DNA of 64,000 bases from Parvibaculum indicum (lineage in GTDB: Bacteria; Pseudomonadota; Alphaproteobacteria; Parvibaculales; Parvibaculaceae): the NCBI RefSeq assembly GCF_011762095.1, contig NZ_JAASQO010000001.1:248001-312000 (forward strand). Direction: 5' to 3'. Of this stretch, positions 1 through 9,762 are shown piece after piece. Position 1 is the first letter of the stretch; each line of letters opens with the position of its first letter. The notes beneath the pieces were generated by a model. It was given only the letters and a program-made list of their open reading frames with translations, did not search any database and had not been told where the DNA came from. Both the position numbers and the translations under genes were made by a program.

Positions 1-1406
1 TGATGACGCTGAGCTTCGTCTCCATCCTCGGCGGCATGACGACGCTGATCGGCTCCTCGACCAACCTGCTCGCCGCCGGCGTCGTGCACAGCTACGACCT
101 GCGGCCCATCGGCATTTTCGATTTCACGGTTCCGGCGCTTTTCCTCGCCGCAATCGGCATGATCTATTCGATCGCCGTTGCGCCTCTTCTGATGCCCGAC
201 AGGGGCGACCCTTCCACCGAACTCGCCGGACAGGAAGGCACCAGCGGCAAGCAATATATCGCCCAGATCGAAGTGACGCCGGGCCACCCGCTGGTCGGCA
301 CCACTTCGCGCGCGGGGCTTTTCCCACCGCTGAAGGACATGACCGTGCGCATGATCCAGCGCGGCGAACACCCCATCCTGCCCCCTTATGAGGATGTGAA
401 ACTGCGCCCGGGCGACGTCGTCATCGTGGCGGCGACGCGCAACACGCTCACCGAGGCGCTGAAATCCGGCTCCAAGATATTCGAGGGCATGCTGGAGGAA
501 ACCCTTGCCGACCGCGACGAGAACGACACGCCGCGCGGCAAGACCAGCGGCGAACTGACCGTCGCCGAAGCCGTCGTCGCGCCCGCCTCGCGCATGATCG
601 GCCTCACGGTGGAACAGATCGCCTTTCGCCATCAGACGGGCTGCATCGTGGTCGGCATTCAGCGCCGCAGCCGCATGATCCGCACCCTGCTGAACGACAT
701 CCGGCTGGAAGCGGGCGACGTGCTGCTGCTGCTCGGCAAACCGCAGGCGGTGCACGGCCTGCGGACGAACCGCGACGTGCTGCTGCTGGAATGGTCGGCG
801 ACGGAACTGCCGAACCCGGCGCTTGCGCGACGCGCGCTCGCCGTTTTCGGCACGATGGTGCTGAGCGTCCTGGCCGGCATCCTGCCCATCGAGATCGCCT
901 CCGTCGCGGGCGCGGGCGCCATGGTGCTGACCGGCGTCCTGAATACGCGGCAGGCATCGCGCGCCATCGACCGGCGCATCTTCCTGCTGGTCGGCACCAT
1001 GCTGGCGCTGGCCAGCGCGCTTCAGGTGACCGGCGGCGCGGAGGCCGCCGCCATGGCGGTCGTCTCGCTCTTCCAGGATCAGGGGCCGAGCGTCATGCTC
1101 TCCGCCTTCTTCCTCGTGACGGCCATCGCCACCAATATTCTGACCAATAACGCAACAGCGGTGCTGTTCACCCCCATTGCGATCAGCGCGGCGAACCAGA
1201 TCGGCATCGATCCGATGATCTTCATCTATTGCGTGATCTTCGCCGCCAACTGCTCCTTCGCCACACCCATGGGGTATCAGACCAATTTATTGGTCATGGG
1301 GCCGGGCCATTACGAGTTCCGGGATTTCCTGCGCGCGGGCGTCCCCCTCGTCATCCTGCTCTGGCTGGCCTATTCTGTCTTTGCGCCCTGGTATTTCGGT
1401 CTCTGA
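1..1406 (+). CDS. SLC13-family permease with two TrkA-C domains (5' truncated)
   Basis: Inner-membrane anion/cation symporter of the SLC13 (DASS/SAC1) type, likely carrying a dicarboxylate, sulfate or related anion. The window opens inside the gene. Aligned by eye with the complete paralogue at 33845-35629, roughly the first 145 residues are missing. The visible part starts at the first substrate/Na+ site (LIGSSTNLLA), continues through two cytoplasmic TrkA-C/RCK domains (about visible residues 85-165 and 185-260) and ends with the second transmembrane half carrying ILTNNATAVLFTP and ATPMGYQTN. Substrate cannot be read from the sequence. The stop lies 47 nt before bpt on the same strand. Confidence 0.85.
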   Translation, partial: MTLSFVSILGGMTTLIGSSTNLLAAGVVHSYDLRPIGIFDFTVPALFLAAIGMIYSIAVAPLLMPDRGDPSTELAGQEGTSGKQYIAQIEVTPGHPLVGTTSRAGLFPPLKDMTVRMIQRGEHPILPPYEDVKLRPGDVVIVAATRNTLTEALKSGSKIFEGMLEETLADRDENDTPRGKTSGELTVAEAVVAPASRMIGLTVEQIAFRHQTGCIVVGIQRRSRMIRTLLNDIRLEAGDVLLLLGKPQAVHGLRTNRDVLLLEWSATELPNPALARRALAVFGTMVLSVLAGILPIEIASVAGAGAMVLTGVLNTRQASRAIDRRIFLLVGTMLALASALQVTGGAEAAAMAVVSLFQDQGPSVMLSAFFLVTAIATNILTNNATAVLFTPIAISAANQIGIDPMIFIYCVIFAANCSFATPMGYQTNLLVMGPGHYEFRDFLRAGVPLVILLWLAYSVFAPWYFGL

Positions 1407-1453
1407 GACCGGGCCCTCGGCCGCAAGCAGGGACGAGGACAAACGAGGATCAG

Positions 1454-2215
1454 GTGAACGAACGAGCCGGCATACGCTATCCGCAGTTCTACATCACGAC
1501 CGCGCAGCCCTGCCCCTATCTGCCCGGACGCTACGAGAAGAAGGTCTTCACCCATCTCCTCGGCGAAGATCCGGTCGCCCTCAACGACCTGCTGACCGAA
1601 GCCGGCTTCCGCCGCAGCCAGAACATCGCCTATCGGCCCGCCTGCGACGGCTGCGATGCCTGCGTCTCCGTCCGCGTGATCGTGGACGAGTTCGCACCGG
1701 GCCGGAATTTCCGCAAGCTGCTGAACCGCAACGCCGATATTACCGCGGTATCGCGCCCGCCCCGTGCCACGCAGGAGCAATTCGCCCTGCTGCGCACCTA
1801 TCTCGATGCCCGCCATCCCGATGGCGGCATGGCCGATATGACGGCCATGGACTACAGCTCCATGATCGAGGACACGACCATCGAGACCGAGGTCATCGAA
1901 TACCGCGCGGCGGACCCGGCGGTCGCCTCCCCCGACCCCGGCGGCCAGCCGCCGCTCATCGCCGCCGCGCTGACCGACCGGCTGCATGACGGTCTCTCCA
2001 TGGTCTACAGCTTCTACTCCCCCGCCGCGACGACGCGGAGCCTCGGGAGCTGGATGGTGCTGGATCATATCGAGCGCGCCAGACGGATGGGCCTGCCCTA
2101 TGTCTATCTGGGCTACTGGATCGCCGATTGCCGCAAGATGACCTACAAGACCCGTTTCCAGCCGCTGGAAGCCCTTACCCGGGACGGCTGGCGGCGCTAC
2201 GAAGATGCCTTCTGA
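1454..2215 (+). CDS. bpt: Aspartate/glutamate leucyltransferase Bpt
   Basis: Leucyl-tRNA-protein transferase of the bacterial N-end rule. It adds Leu to proteins with N-terminal Asp or Glu, marking them for ClpS/ClpAP. The 253-aa length fits the family. The N-terminal Cys region (RPACDGCDACVSVRV) and the C-terminal GNAT-like transferase fold (LGYWIADCRKMTYKTRF) are both present. The chosen start is GTG, preceded by a purine-rich GAGGATCAG; in-frame codons further upstream belong to sequence overlapping the previous gene's end. Its stop overlaps the next gene by 11 nt, so the two are probably translationally coupled. Confidence 0.9.
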   Translation: MNERAGIRYPQFYITTAQPCPYLPGRYEKKVFTHLLGEDPVALNDLLTEAGFRRSQNIAYRPACDGCDACVSVRVIVDEFAPGRNFRKLLNRNADITAVSRPPRATQEQFALLRTYLDARHPDGGMADMTAMDYSSMIEDTTIETEVIEYRAADPAVASPDPGGQPPLIAAALTDRLHDGLSMVYSFYSPAATTRSLGSWMVLDHIERARRMGLPYVYLGYWIADCRKMTYKTRFQPLEALTRDGWRRYEDAF

Positions 2216-2774
2216 ACCGCCGGGCCGGATATCCGGCCCTCTTCTCATCGTTTTTTCCGGCCTGCCCGGCAGCGGCAAGACCACCATCGCCCGCGAACTG
2301 GCGCGCCGTCTGGGCGCCGTGCATCTGCGTATCGACACCATCGAACAGAGCATGGCGAATGCGGGCATCGATATGTCCGAGGTGCCGGAAAGCGGCTACA
2401 GCGTCGGCTATGCGCTGGCCGAGGACAATCTGCGGCTCGGCGCAATCGTGCTGGCCGACAGCGTCAATCCGCTGCGCATCACCCGCGATGCCTGGCACAA
2501 ACCGGCCCGGGCCGCCGGCTGCCCCGCCATCGACGTCGAGATCGTCTGTGCCGACAAGGACGAACACCGGGCGCGCGTGGAAAGCCGCGTCTCCGACATC
2601 GAGGGTCTCGAACAGCCGGACTGGCGGAAGGTACAGGCCCGCGAATATCACGACTGGCATATCGAGCGCATCGCGATCGACACGGCGGGCCGGAGCCCGG
2701 AGAGCTGCGTCGACGAACTGATGCGCCGGATCGTCGCGAAAGCCCCGCGAAATTCGCCGAAATCAGCCGTTTGA
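2205..2774 (+). CDS. AAA-family P-loop kinase-like ATPase
   Basis: Small cytoplasmic nucleotide-binding protein (189 aa). A clear Walker A (GLPGSGKTT) lies near residues 19-27, and the arrangement (P-loop followed by LRIDTIEQ) resembles zeta-toxin/gluconate-kinase type small-molecule kinases. The substrate is unknown. No antitoxin-like partner is next to it, so a toxin role is not supported. The start ATG lies inside the 3' end of bpt. Confidence 0.75.
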   Translation: MPSEPPGRISGPLLIVFSGLPGSGKTTIARELARRLGAVHLRIDTIEQSMANAGIDMSEVPESGYSVGYALAEDNLRLGAIVLADSVNPLRITRDAWHKPARAAGCPAIDVEIVCADKDEHRARVESRVSDIEGLEQPDWRKVQAREYHDWHIERIAIDTAGRSPESCVDELMRRIVAKAPRNSPKSAV

Positions 2775-2782
2775 GGCAGCCA

Positions 2783-2810
2783 TTGCGCCCTCGCGGCGCG
2801 CGCCTATACT
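2783..2810 (+). promoter_or_regulatory. Candidate sigma70-type promoter for the TRAP operon
   Basis: TTGCGC (2783-2788), a 16-nt spacer and TATACT (2805-2810) lie about 100 nt upstream of dctP. The fit is by eye only; the -10 box is strong and the -35 moderate. Confidence 0.4.
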
Positions 2811-2914
2811 GGCCCGCGCGCAAGGACCCGGGCAACAAGGGCTGCGCAGACCGCCCCGCCAAGAGGAGACGCGGGACGGGACCAGTTGGGGACTAGCATT
2901 CGGGGAGCCCATTG

Positions 2915-3991
2915 ATGAAACGCCGTTCGTTTCTGACCGGTGCCGGCACGGCCGCCGTCGCCGCCACAACACTGCCTGCGCCGGCCATCGCCTCCGGCAA
3001 GCGCACACTGAAGATGGTGACGACATGGCCGGAGAACTTTCCGGGCATGGGAACGTCCGCCGCGCGCCTCGCCCAACGCATCACCGACATGACCGACGGC
3101 GCGTTGACGGTGAAGGTCTACGCAGCCGACGAACTGGTGCCCGCGCTGGAAGCCTTCGACGCGGTGTCCGGCGGCGCGGCCGACATCTATCACGGTGCCG
3201 AATATTACTGGCAGGGCAAATCCAAGGCCTTCAACTTCTTCACCGCTGTCCCCTTCGGCATGACGGCGAACGAGATCAATGCCTGGATCTATCATGGCGG
3301 CGGGCAGGAGCTCTGGGACGAGCTTTCCGCGCAGTTCAACGTCAAGGCCTTTGCGGCCTGCAATTCCGGCCTGCAACTGTCGGGCTGGTACCGCAAGGAA
3401 ATCAACTCGCCGGAAGACCTGAAAGGCCTGAAGATCCGCATGCCCGGTCTCGGCGGCGAGGTGATGCGCAAGCTGGGCGCGGCGGCGGTCACCATGGCGG
3501 GCAGCTCGATCTTCCCCAGCCTGCAAAGCGGCGCCATCGACGCGACCGAATGGGTCGGTCCGTGGAACGACATGGCGTTCGGCTTCTATCAGGTCGCCGA
3601 CTATTATTACTGGCCGGGCTGGCACGAGCCGGGCTCCTGCATGTCGGCGGGCTTCAACCTTACGGTCTGGAACTCGCTCACCCATTCGCAGAAGGAAGTC
3701 GTCAAAGCGGCCTGCGCGGCGGAGAACGACTACTCCCTTGCCGAATACAATCACTTCAACGGCCAGGCCCTGAAGACGCTGGTCGAAAAGCACGGCGTGA
3801 AGCTGCGCCGGTTCTCGCCGGAAATCCTGACGGCGCTAAAAAAAGCGTCCGCCGAGGTGCTTCAGGAAACCGCCGACGCCGACCCCTATGCCAGGAAGGT
3901 ATATGACAGCTTCAGCAAATCGCTCGCCTTGTCGAAGGAATGGACCCGCATCGGCGACCAGGCCTTCGTGCAGGCGCGCGAAGACGCCTGA
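2915..3991 (+). CDS. dctP: TRAP transporter periplasmic solute-binding protein, DctP family
   Basis: Extracytoplasmic receptor of a tripartite ATP-independent periplasmic transporter, delivering an organic acid to the DctQM permease encoded just downstream. The 358-aa product begins with a Tat-type signal (MKRRSFLTG, then a hydrophobic Ala-rich stretch ending near PAPAIA), so it is probably exported folded. The DctP-family mid-region (SPEDLKGLKIRMPGLGGEV and DATEWVGPWNDM) resembles the TakP-like 2-oxo-acid binders, but the ligand is not proven. The ATG was preferred to an adjacent upstream TTG because GGGGAG sits about 8 nt before it. The operon order is P-Q-M. Confidence 0.9.
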   Translation: MKRRSFLTGAGTAAVAATTLPAPAIASGKRTLKMVTTWPENFPGMGTSAARLAQRITDMTDGALTVKVYAADELVPALEAFDAVSGGAADIYHGAEYYWQGKSKAFNFFTAVPFGMTANEINAWIYHGGGQELWDELSAQFNVKAFAACNSGLQLSGWYRKEINSPEDLKGLKIRMPGLGGEVMRKLGAAAVTMAGSSIFPSLQSGAIDATEWVGPWNDMAFGFYQVADYYYWPGWHEPGSCMSAGFNLTVWNSLTHSQKEVVKAACAAENDYSLAEYNHFNGQALKTLVEKHGVKLRRFSPEILTALKKASAEVLQETADADPYARKVYDSFSKSLALSKEWTRIGDQAFVQAREDA

Positions 3992-4008
3992 GCCGGAGGA
4001 AGGACGGA

Positions 4009-4539
4009 ATGAAGCAAGTGGCCGATGCCATCGACGGCCTGAACGAGCGCATCGGCCGCGTGCTGTCCTGGCTCGCGGTCCTCATGGTGCTGACGCAGTT
4101 CGTCGTGGTTGTGATGCGCTACGTCTTCGGCATCGGCTCGATCTGGACGCAGGAATCCATCGTCTATATGCACGCCTCCATGTTCATGCTGCTGGCGGGG
4201 TACACGCTGCTGCACAACGCCCATGTGCGCGTGGACGTGATCTACCGGGAAGCCTCGCCGCGCTTCAAGGCGTCGGTGGACCTGGCCGGCGTGCTGCTCC
4301 TGCTCTGGCCGGTCTGCTATCTTATCCTCACCGTGGCCTGGCCCTATGTGCGCAGCTCATGGCTCGTTCATGAAGGCTCGAAGGAAACCAGCGGCATCCA
4401 GGCGGTCTTCCTGCTGAAAAGCGTGATCCCCGTCTTTGCCGTCCTGCTGGCGCTGCAAGGCCTCTCGACGCTCATCCATTCACTGCGTGTTCTCCGCGGG
4501 CTCGAACTGCCCGCGGAAGAAGACGAACAACATATCTGA
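4009..4539 (+). CDS. dctQ: TRAP transporter small permease, DctQ family
   Basis: Small membrane subunit (176 aa) of the TRAP carrier. Four hydrophobic segments are visible, at about residues 20-40, 55-75, 92-115 and 135-155. The family feature WTQESIVYMHASMFMLLAG is present in the second segment. It pairs with DctM in the inner membrane. The ATG follows GGAGGAAGG at good spacing and lies 17 nt after dctP; DctM begins 8 nt after its stop, indicating one transcript. Confidence 0.88.
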   Translation: MKQVADAIDGLNERIGRVLSWLAVLMVLTQFVVVVMRYVFGIGSIWTQESIVYMHASMFMLLAGYTLLHNAHVRVDVIYREASPRFKASVDLAGVLLLLWPVCYLILTVAWPYVRSSWLVHEGSKETSGIQAVFLLKSVIPVFAVLLALQGLSTLIHSLRVLRGLELPAEEDEQHI

Positions 4540-4547
4540 GCGCAGCT

Positions 4548-6116
4548 ATGGCAATCAGCGAGTGGCTAGACATCCTGATGTTCGCCGTGGCCTGCGGCGC
4601 GCTGCTCTGCGGCTTTCCGGTCGCCTTCACGCTGGCGGGCGTGGCGCTGATCTTCGGTCTCGCGGGCATGTGGTTCGGCGTCTTCGATTTCGGCTTCATG
4701 GCCGTGCTGCCGCAGCGCATCTACGGCAACATGACGAATGAAGTGCTGATGGCGGTGCCGCTCTTCATCTTCATGGGCACCATGCTGGAGCGCTCGCGCG
4801 TCGCGGAGGAACTGCTCGAAAACATGGCGCGGCTCTTCGGCAGCCTGCGCGGCGGCCTGGGCTTTTCCGTCTCCATCGTGGGCGCCCTGCTGGCCGCCTC
4901 CACCGGCATCGTCGGCGCAACCGTGGTGACCATGGGGCTCCTCTCGCTCCCCACCATGGTCCGGCGCGGCTACGACCCGTCGCTTGCCTGCGGCTCCATC
5001 GCGGCGGCCGGCACACTCGGCCAGATCATTCCGCCCTCCATCGTGCTCGTGCTGCTGGGCGACACCATGGCAAACGCCTATGCCGATGCACAGCGCGCAC
5101 AGGGCATCTTCGCGCTGGACACGATTTCGGTGGGCGATCTCTTCGCCGGCGCCATCATTCCCGGCCTGATGCTGGTCGGCTTCTATATCGCCTATCAGGC
5201 CTGGCGCGCCTATTCCGACCCGGCCTCCTCGCCCGCCATGCCGCCCGAAGACGACCTGACGCGCAAGGAACTCTATAGCCGTACGCTGCGCGCGCTGATC
5301 CCGCCGGTTACGCTCATCATTTCGGTGATGGGCTCGATCCTGGCGGGCATCGCGACGCCGACCGAAGCCGCCGCCGTGGGCGCGGTGGGTGCGATCCTGC
5401 TGGCGGGCGAACGGCACGAGCGCACGCGGCGCGCGGTGCGCATTGCCGCGCTGGCGCTCGTCGCCCTGCTGATCGAAACCTCCTTCATGGATCTGCGTAC
5501 CTCGCGCAGCGATATCGGCGTGGTCGACACGATCGGCATATGGGTGGCCTTCGCGCTCTGCGCCGCAATCGCCTGGAGCCTGCTGGCAAGCCTCATCCAG
5601 CTCGCCCGGCAGAAGACGCTTCAGGAAGCGTCGCAATCGACCGCGCGCGTCACCTCCATGGTGTTCGTCATCCTGATCGGCGCGGCGCTTTTCAGCCTCG
5701 TCTTCCGCGGGCTGGGCGGCGACACCACGGTGGAACATTTCCTGACCAACATGCCGGGCGGCGCCATGGGCGCGATGATCACCGTCATGGCGATCATGTT
5801 CCTGCTCGGCTTCTTTCTCGACTTCATCGAGATCGTGTTCGTGGTCGTGCCGCTCGTCGCGCCGGTGTTGCTGCAAATGGGGATCGACCCCATATGGCTC
5901 GGCATCATGATGGCGATCAACCTGCAGACCTCGTTCCTGACGCCGCCTTTTGGCTTCGCGCTGTTCTATCTGCGCGGCGTCGCGCCGGAAACGATCCGCA
6001 CCGGCCAGATCTATCGCGGGGTCGTTCCTTTCGTGATGATTCAGATTTTCGCGCTCGTCGTGATCGCACTCGTCCCGGGGCTGGCGACCTGGCTCCCCCA
6101 TCTCATTTTCGGATAA
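4548..6116 (+). CDS. dctM: TRAP transporter large permease, DctM family
   Basis: Ion-coupled transport subunit of the TRAP system (522 aa). DctM features include the PLFIFMGTMLERS region, GSIAAAGTLGQIIPPSI and the C-terminal LQTSFLTPPFGFALFYLRG. The protein is about 90 residues longer than the usual ~430. The excess is a central block at about residues 285-375 that includes two extra hydrophobic stretches and charged linkers. The segments on both sides match DctM, so this looks like an inserted subdomain rather than a frameshift. It is the third gene of the operon. Confidence 0.9.
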   Translation: MAISEWLDILMFAVACGALLCGFPVAFTLAGVALIFGLAGMWFGVFDFGFMAVLPQRIYGNMTNEVLMAVPLFIFMGTMLERSRVAEELLENMARLFGSLRGGLGFSVSIVGALLAASTGIVGATVVTMGLLSLPTMVRRGYDPSLACGSIAAAGTLGQIIPPSIVLVLLGDTMANAYADAQRAQGIFALDTISVGDLFAGAIIPGLMLVGFYIAYQAWRAYSDPASSPAMPPEDDLTRKELYSRTLRALIPPVTLIISVMGSILAGIATPTEAAAVGAVGAILLAGERHERTRRAVRIAALALVALLIETSFMDLRTSRSDIGVVDTIGIWVAFALCAAIAWSLLASLIQLARQKTLQEASQSTARVTSMVFVILIGAALFSLVFRGLGGDTTVEHFLTNMPGGAMGAMITVMAIMFLLGFFLDFIEIVFVVVPLVAPVLLQMGIDPIWLGIMMAINLQTSFLTPPFGFALFYLRGVAPETIRTGQIYRGVVPFVMIQIFALVVIALVPGLATWLPHLIFG

Positions 6117-6125
6117 AGGCTCCCC

Positions 6126-6608
6126 ATGTCACCGGAAGATCAGCGCAGCTCGCTGCGGCGTACCGTCTCCCTCTCCTCGCTCGTCATGCTGTCTGTGGTC
6201 GGCGTCGTCGCCTATTTCATCTACAGCGGCAAGGTGGATATGGGCGATCCCGTCCGCATGGATGCAAGCGTCGAACAGACCGTGGACTACGAGCAGGACC
6301 GGGGCCCCGCGCTGAGCGCCGAGGTGACCATCGTCAATGACAGCGACGAGACCCTGACCGTCCAGTCCGAAACGCAGTGCAAGATATTCCAGTGGTTCCT
6401 GCTCGATATGGACGGCGCGCTCATCGAAGCGCAGCTTCCCGATTCCAACTGCGCCGACGTGCCCGCGACCAATTTCATCGAGCCGCATCACAAGATGACG
6501 GACAAGTTCACGCTGGAGCTGGACCGTCGCCGCGTCCAGCCCGGGGACTATGTGCTCTTCATGCGCTATTGGGGCTATGAGGGCCGCCAGCAGGTGACCA
6601 TCGAATAG
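6126..6608 (+). CDS. Hypothetical membrane-anchored protein
   Basis: This 160-aa protein has one N-terminal hydrophobic segment (about residues 17-35) followed by a soluble, probably periplasmic domain rich in beta-type sequence (two Cys, no known motif). It starts 9 nt after dctM and ends just before a strong terminator, so it is probably the last gene of the TRAP operon. No family was recognised. A link to the transporter is inferred only from position. Confidence 0.6.
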   Translation: MSPEDQRSSLRRTVSLSSLVMLSVVGVVAYFIYSGKVDMGDPVRMDASVEQTVDYEQDRGPALSAEVTIVNDSDETLTVQSETQCKIFQWFLLDMDGALIEAQLPDSNCADVPATNFIEPHHKMTDKFTLELDRRRVQPGDYVLFMRYWGYEGRQQVTIE

Positions 6609-6612
6609 CGCA

Positions 6613-6648
6613 CAAAAAAAGCCCCGGCAAGAGCATGCCGGGGCCTTT
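6613..6648. terminator. Bidirectional rho-independent terminator
   Basis: A perfect 8-bp G/C stem (GCCCCGGC at 6621-6628, GCCGGGGC at 6637-6644) has an 8-nt loop. It is flanked by seven A on the left and CTTT on the right, so it can stop the TRAP operon and the convergent outer-membrane gene. Confidence 0.8.
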
Positions 6649-6681
6649 CGTTCGGGCCGTCAGGGCCGACCGCCATCGGGA

Positions 6682-7329
6682 TCAGAAGCGGAAATTATAT
6701 CCTGCGCGGACGATGTCGCCCTTGGTATTGGGGTTGAAAGCCGCCGTGCTCAGCGTTGCATCCGCCTCAAGCTCGTAATGCAGATATTCGAGCTTGGCGC
6801 TGGATGTTTCGCCGAACGTCGTCTCCACGCCGCCGCCAAGCACCCAGCCGGTGCCGGTATTGAAATCTTCGCCGCCGCCCGCGGACTTGTAGTTCAGCCC
6901 GCCCATCGCGATACCGCCCGTGCCGTAGACCAGGAGCCCCTGATCCACACTGCCGAGGTCATAGCCGAGGCGGCCCCGGAAGGTGCCGAAATATTCCATC
7001 TTGGTTTCGCATGCACCGCCGATGCCGCAGCCGCTCTGTTCGCCGGAAACATCCGCCCACGAAATATCGGCTTCCGCGCCGAACACCCAGGAACCGGTGT
7101 CGCCGTTGAAGCCCGCGGTGCCGCCCAGCAACATGCCGTCGCTGTCGAACGAGACGTTGCCGACCTCCCAGTCGTCTTCCGACCAGGCATAGCCGCCCTG
7201 CAGGCCAAGATAGAAGCCCGACCAGTCAAAGCTGGGTTCGGGACCGAACGTATTGTCCTCGGCGCTTGCCGGACCGGCAATGACCGCGCACGCAAACGCC
7301 GCCGCGCCTGCAATCAGAAGCTTTTTCAT
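6682..7329 (-). CDS. Outer-membrane beta-barrel protein (Omp25/Omp31-like porin family)
   Basis: Small surface beta-barrel (215 aa). A Sec signal peptide is clear (MKKLLIAGAAAFACAVIAG, cleavage after ASA near residue 23). The mature part opens with FDWSGFYLGLQGGYAW, the opening typical of alphaproteobacterial OmpA-like/Omp25-type barrels. It alternates aromatic and polar residues and ends with the barrel signal AGYNFRF (terminal Phe). One Cys pair lies in a surface-loop-like region (about residues 101-108). It probably anchors the outer membrane or forms a small pore; no substrate is implied. It lies downstream of parC on the same strand, 163 nt away, probably with its own promoter. Confidence 0.85.
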   Translation of the reverse strand: MKKLLIAGAAAFACAVIAGPASAEDNTFGPEPSFDWSGFYLGLQGGYAWSEDDWEVGNVSFDSDGMLLGGTAGFNGDTGSWVFGAEADISWADVSGEQSGCGIGGACETKMEYFGTFRGRLGYDLGSVDQGLLVYGTGGIAMGGLNYKSAGGGEDFNTGTGWVLGGGVETTFGETSSAKLEYLHYELEADATLSTAAFNPNTKGDIVRAGYNFRF

Positions 7330-7492
7330 CTGCTCCTGCTCTCCTTCAAATAGCTGACACCGGCCCCCCGACGCACATTCCTAGCGTCTGGAGAGAGATG
7401 CGCGAAGCAAGGCAGGTCACGCATTTACGGAAAGAACGACTTTCCCGCCTGCGCGATGCAGCGAAACAACGCTTTTCGATAGATGGCTCACA

Positions 7493-9739
7493 TCACGCGG
7501 AACCGAAGCCGCCGCCGAAACTGTGCCCAACCGGGAATCCCTTGGGCGGCAGGCGCCCGGCCTGTGCGCGCTGGCCGAGCCAGTCCTTGAGCGAGTCGAA
7601 GGTGCGCGCCCTGTTGGAGCGGTCATAGGCGATGAGCCCCTGCTTCAGCGTGAAGGTCTTCACATCGCCGAGGCCGCCATCCTTGTAGCGCTGCAACCGC
7701 ACGCCCTTACCGCGCGTCATCTCGTTCAGCTCTTTCAGCGGGAAACAGAGAAGTTTCCGGTTCTCGCCGATCACCGCCACATGATCGCCCGACACGATGG
7801 CGCAGGCCACAGCCTCGTCCTGACCGGCGACGTTGAGCACCTGCTTGCCGGCGCGGCGCATCGCCACGACTTCGGCTTCCGGCACGACGAAGCCATAGCC
7901 TTCGCGCGAGGCGACGAGGAGCTTGCGTTCCGGTTCGTGCACGAAGAGCTGAACGATGTCGTGACTTTCATCGAGATCGATCAGCAGGCGGATCGGTTCG
8001 CCATGCCCCCGCCCGCCCGGCAGCTTGTCCGCGCCCAGCGTATAAAAGCGTCCATTGGTCGCGAAAATGACGATCTTGTCCGTCGTCTGCGCATGAAGGC
8101 GGACCTTCTCGCCATCGCCTTCCTTGAACTTGATCTCGGTATCCTCGGCCAGATGCCCCTTCATCGCCCGGATCCAGCCCTTGTTGGAGCAGACGACGGT
8201 AATAGGCCCGCGCTCGATCATCGCTTCGAGCGGCACTTCCTCGATTTGCGGCACATCGGAAAATTGCGAACGTCGGCGGCCGAGATCGGTTTTGGGACCG
8301 AAAGTGGTTTTCAGCGATTTGATTTCGTCGCCGATCCGGTCCCACTGCGCCTTGTCCGACTTGACCAGCTTCCTCAGCGCCTTCTGTTCGTCGCTGAGCG
8401 ATTTGTGCTCGGTCTTGATCTCCATTTCCTCAAGTTTGCGCAAGCTGCGCAGGCGCATGTTGAGGATGGCCTCGGCCTGATTGTCGGTCAGCTTGAAGGT
8501 CTTGATGAGCTCCTTCTTGGGCTCGTCCTCCTCGCGAATGATGCGGATGACCTCATCGAGGTTGAGATAGGCGATCAGATAGCCGTCCAGCACCTCCAGC
8601 CGCTTCTCGATCTTGTCGAGACGGAAATTGGTGCGGCGGACCAGCACATCCTTTCGGTGTTCCAGCCAGGCGCGAAGGGCCTCGCGCAAATTCATCACGC
8701 CCGGCACCTGCCCAGCGGACAGCACGTTGAGGTTGAGCGGAAAACGGCTTTCCAGATCGCTCGCCTTGAAAAGCGACTCCATCAGATGTTCGGGATCGAC
8801 CGTCTTGCTCCGCGGCACCAGCACGAGGCGGATTTCCTCCGCCGACTCGTCCCTGACATCTTCGAGCAGCGGCAGTTTGCGTGCCGTCAGAAGTTCGGCG
8901 AGTTTTTCCACCAGCTTCGACTTCTGCACCATATAGGGAATTTCGGTGACGACGATCTGCCACAGCCCGCGCGGCAGCTCTTCCTTTTCCCACTTCGCGC
9001 GCACGCGGAAACCGCCCCGCCCCGTCGCATAGGCTTCCGCGATGGATTCCTTCGATTCCACGATCACCCCGCCGGTCGGGAAATCCGGGCCCGGCACGAG
9101 GTCGACGAGCTTTGCCGCCGACGCATTGGGGTGCTTGATGAGATGAAGCGCCGCGTCGCAAAGCTCGGCGACATTGTGCGGCGGTATGCTGGTCGCCATG
9201 CCGACCGCGATGCCCGCCGCGCCATTGGCCAGAAGCTGCGGGAAGGCGCCCGGCAGAACGACGGGCTCGCTGTCTTCGCCGTCATAGGTCTCGCGGAAAT
9301 CGACCGTGTCCTCGTCGATCCCGTCCAGCAGCAGCGCGGCGACCTCGGTCATCCGCGCTTCGGTGTATCGCATGGCGGCGGCGTTATCGCCGTCCACATT
9401 GCCGAAATTGCCCTGCCCGTCCACCAGCGGATAGCGCACGGAAAAATCCTGCGCGAGACGCACCAGCGCGTCATAGACCGACTGGTCGCCATGCGGGTGG
9501 TAGCGACCGATCACGTCGCCCACCACGCGGGCGCATTTCTTGAAGCCGGAACCGGGATCGAGCTTGAGCTGCCGCATGGCATAGAGCACACGGCGATGCA
9601 CCGGCTTCAGCCCGTCGCGCACATCCGGCAGCGCGCGGTGCATGATGGTGGAGAGCGCATAGGCAAGGTATCGCTCCTCCAGCGCTTCGCGCAGATTGAC
9701 GTCATGCTCGGGTTCTGGGGGCGGCGCAACTTTGGCCAT
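7493..9739 (-). CDS. parC: DNA topoisomerase IV subunit A
   Basis: ATP-dependent type II topoisomerase subunit that cuts and rejoins DNA to decatenate chromosomes, acting with ParE. The 748-aa length matches ParC rather than the longer GyrA. The winged-helix breakage domain has the catalytic Tyr in MRYTEAR (Tyr125). The quinolone-determining region reads [10 protein letters not shown], with Gln where E. coli ParC has Ser80. I recall Gln as usual in alphaproteobacterial ParC, so it is not treated as a mutation. A coiled-coil/tower follows, then a short degenerate C-terminal pinwheel domain. Start ATG at 9739; a palindromic repeat lies just upstream. Confidence 0.92.
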   Translation of the reverse strand: MAKVAPPPEPEHDVNLREALEERYLAYALSTIMHRALPDVRDGLKPVHRRVLYAMRQLKLDPGSGFKKCARVVGDVIGRYHPHGDQSVYDALVRLAQDFSVRYPLVDGQGNFGNVDGDNAAAMRYTEARMTEVAALLLDGIDEDTVDFRETYDGEDSEPVVLPGAFPQLLANGAAGIAVGMATSIPPHNVAELCDAALHLIKHPNASAAKLVDLVPGPDFPTGGVIVESKESIAEAYATGRGGFRVRAKWEKEELPRGLWQIVVTEIPYMVQKSKLVEKLAELLTARKLPLLEDVRDESAEEIRLVLVPRSKTVDPEHLMESLFKASDLESRFPLNLNVLSAGQVPGVMNLREALRAWLEHRKDVLVRRTNFRLDKIEKRLEVLDGYLIAYLNLDEVIRIIREEDEPKKELIKTFKLTDNQAEAILNMRLRSLRKLEEMEIKTEHKSLSDEQKALRKLVKSDKAQWDRIGDEIKSLKTTFGPKTDLGRRRSQFSDVPQIEEVPLEAMIERGPITVVCSNKGWIRAMKGHLAEDTEIKFKEGDGEKVRLHAQTTDKIVIFATNGRFYTLGADKLPGGRGHGEPIRLLIDLDESHDIVQLFVHEPERKLLVASREGYGFVVPEAEVVAMRRAGKQVLNVAGQDEAVACAIVSGDHVAVIGENRKLLCFPLKELNEMTRGKGVRLQRYKDGGLGDVKTFTLKQGLIAYDRSNRARTFDSLKDWLGQRAQAGRLPPKGFPVGHSFGGGFGSA

Positions 9740-9762
9740 CGGGGGTACTTCCAGTCGTTAGT

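Noticed and set aside
2205-2774. The P-loop kinase as a zeta-type toxin
   Set aside because: No epsilon antitoxin or other partner lies beside it, and only the general kinase P-loop is recognisable.
4566-6101. A long minus-strand open frame opposite dctM
   Set aside because: His/Asp/Glu-rich low-complexity translation typical of antisense to a membrane protein gene; the plus strand is a clear TRAP permease.
7740-9740. Gln at the Ser80-equivalent of ParC as a fluoroquinolone-resistance mutation
   Set aside because: As far as I recall, Gln is the normal residue in alphaproteobacterial ParC, so it is no sign of acquired resistance.
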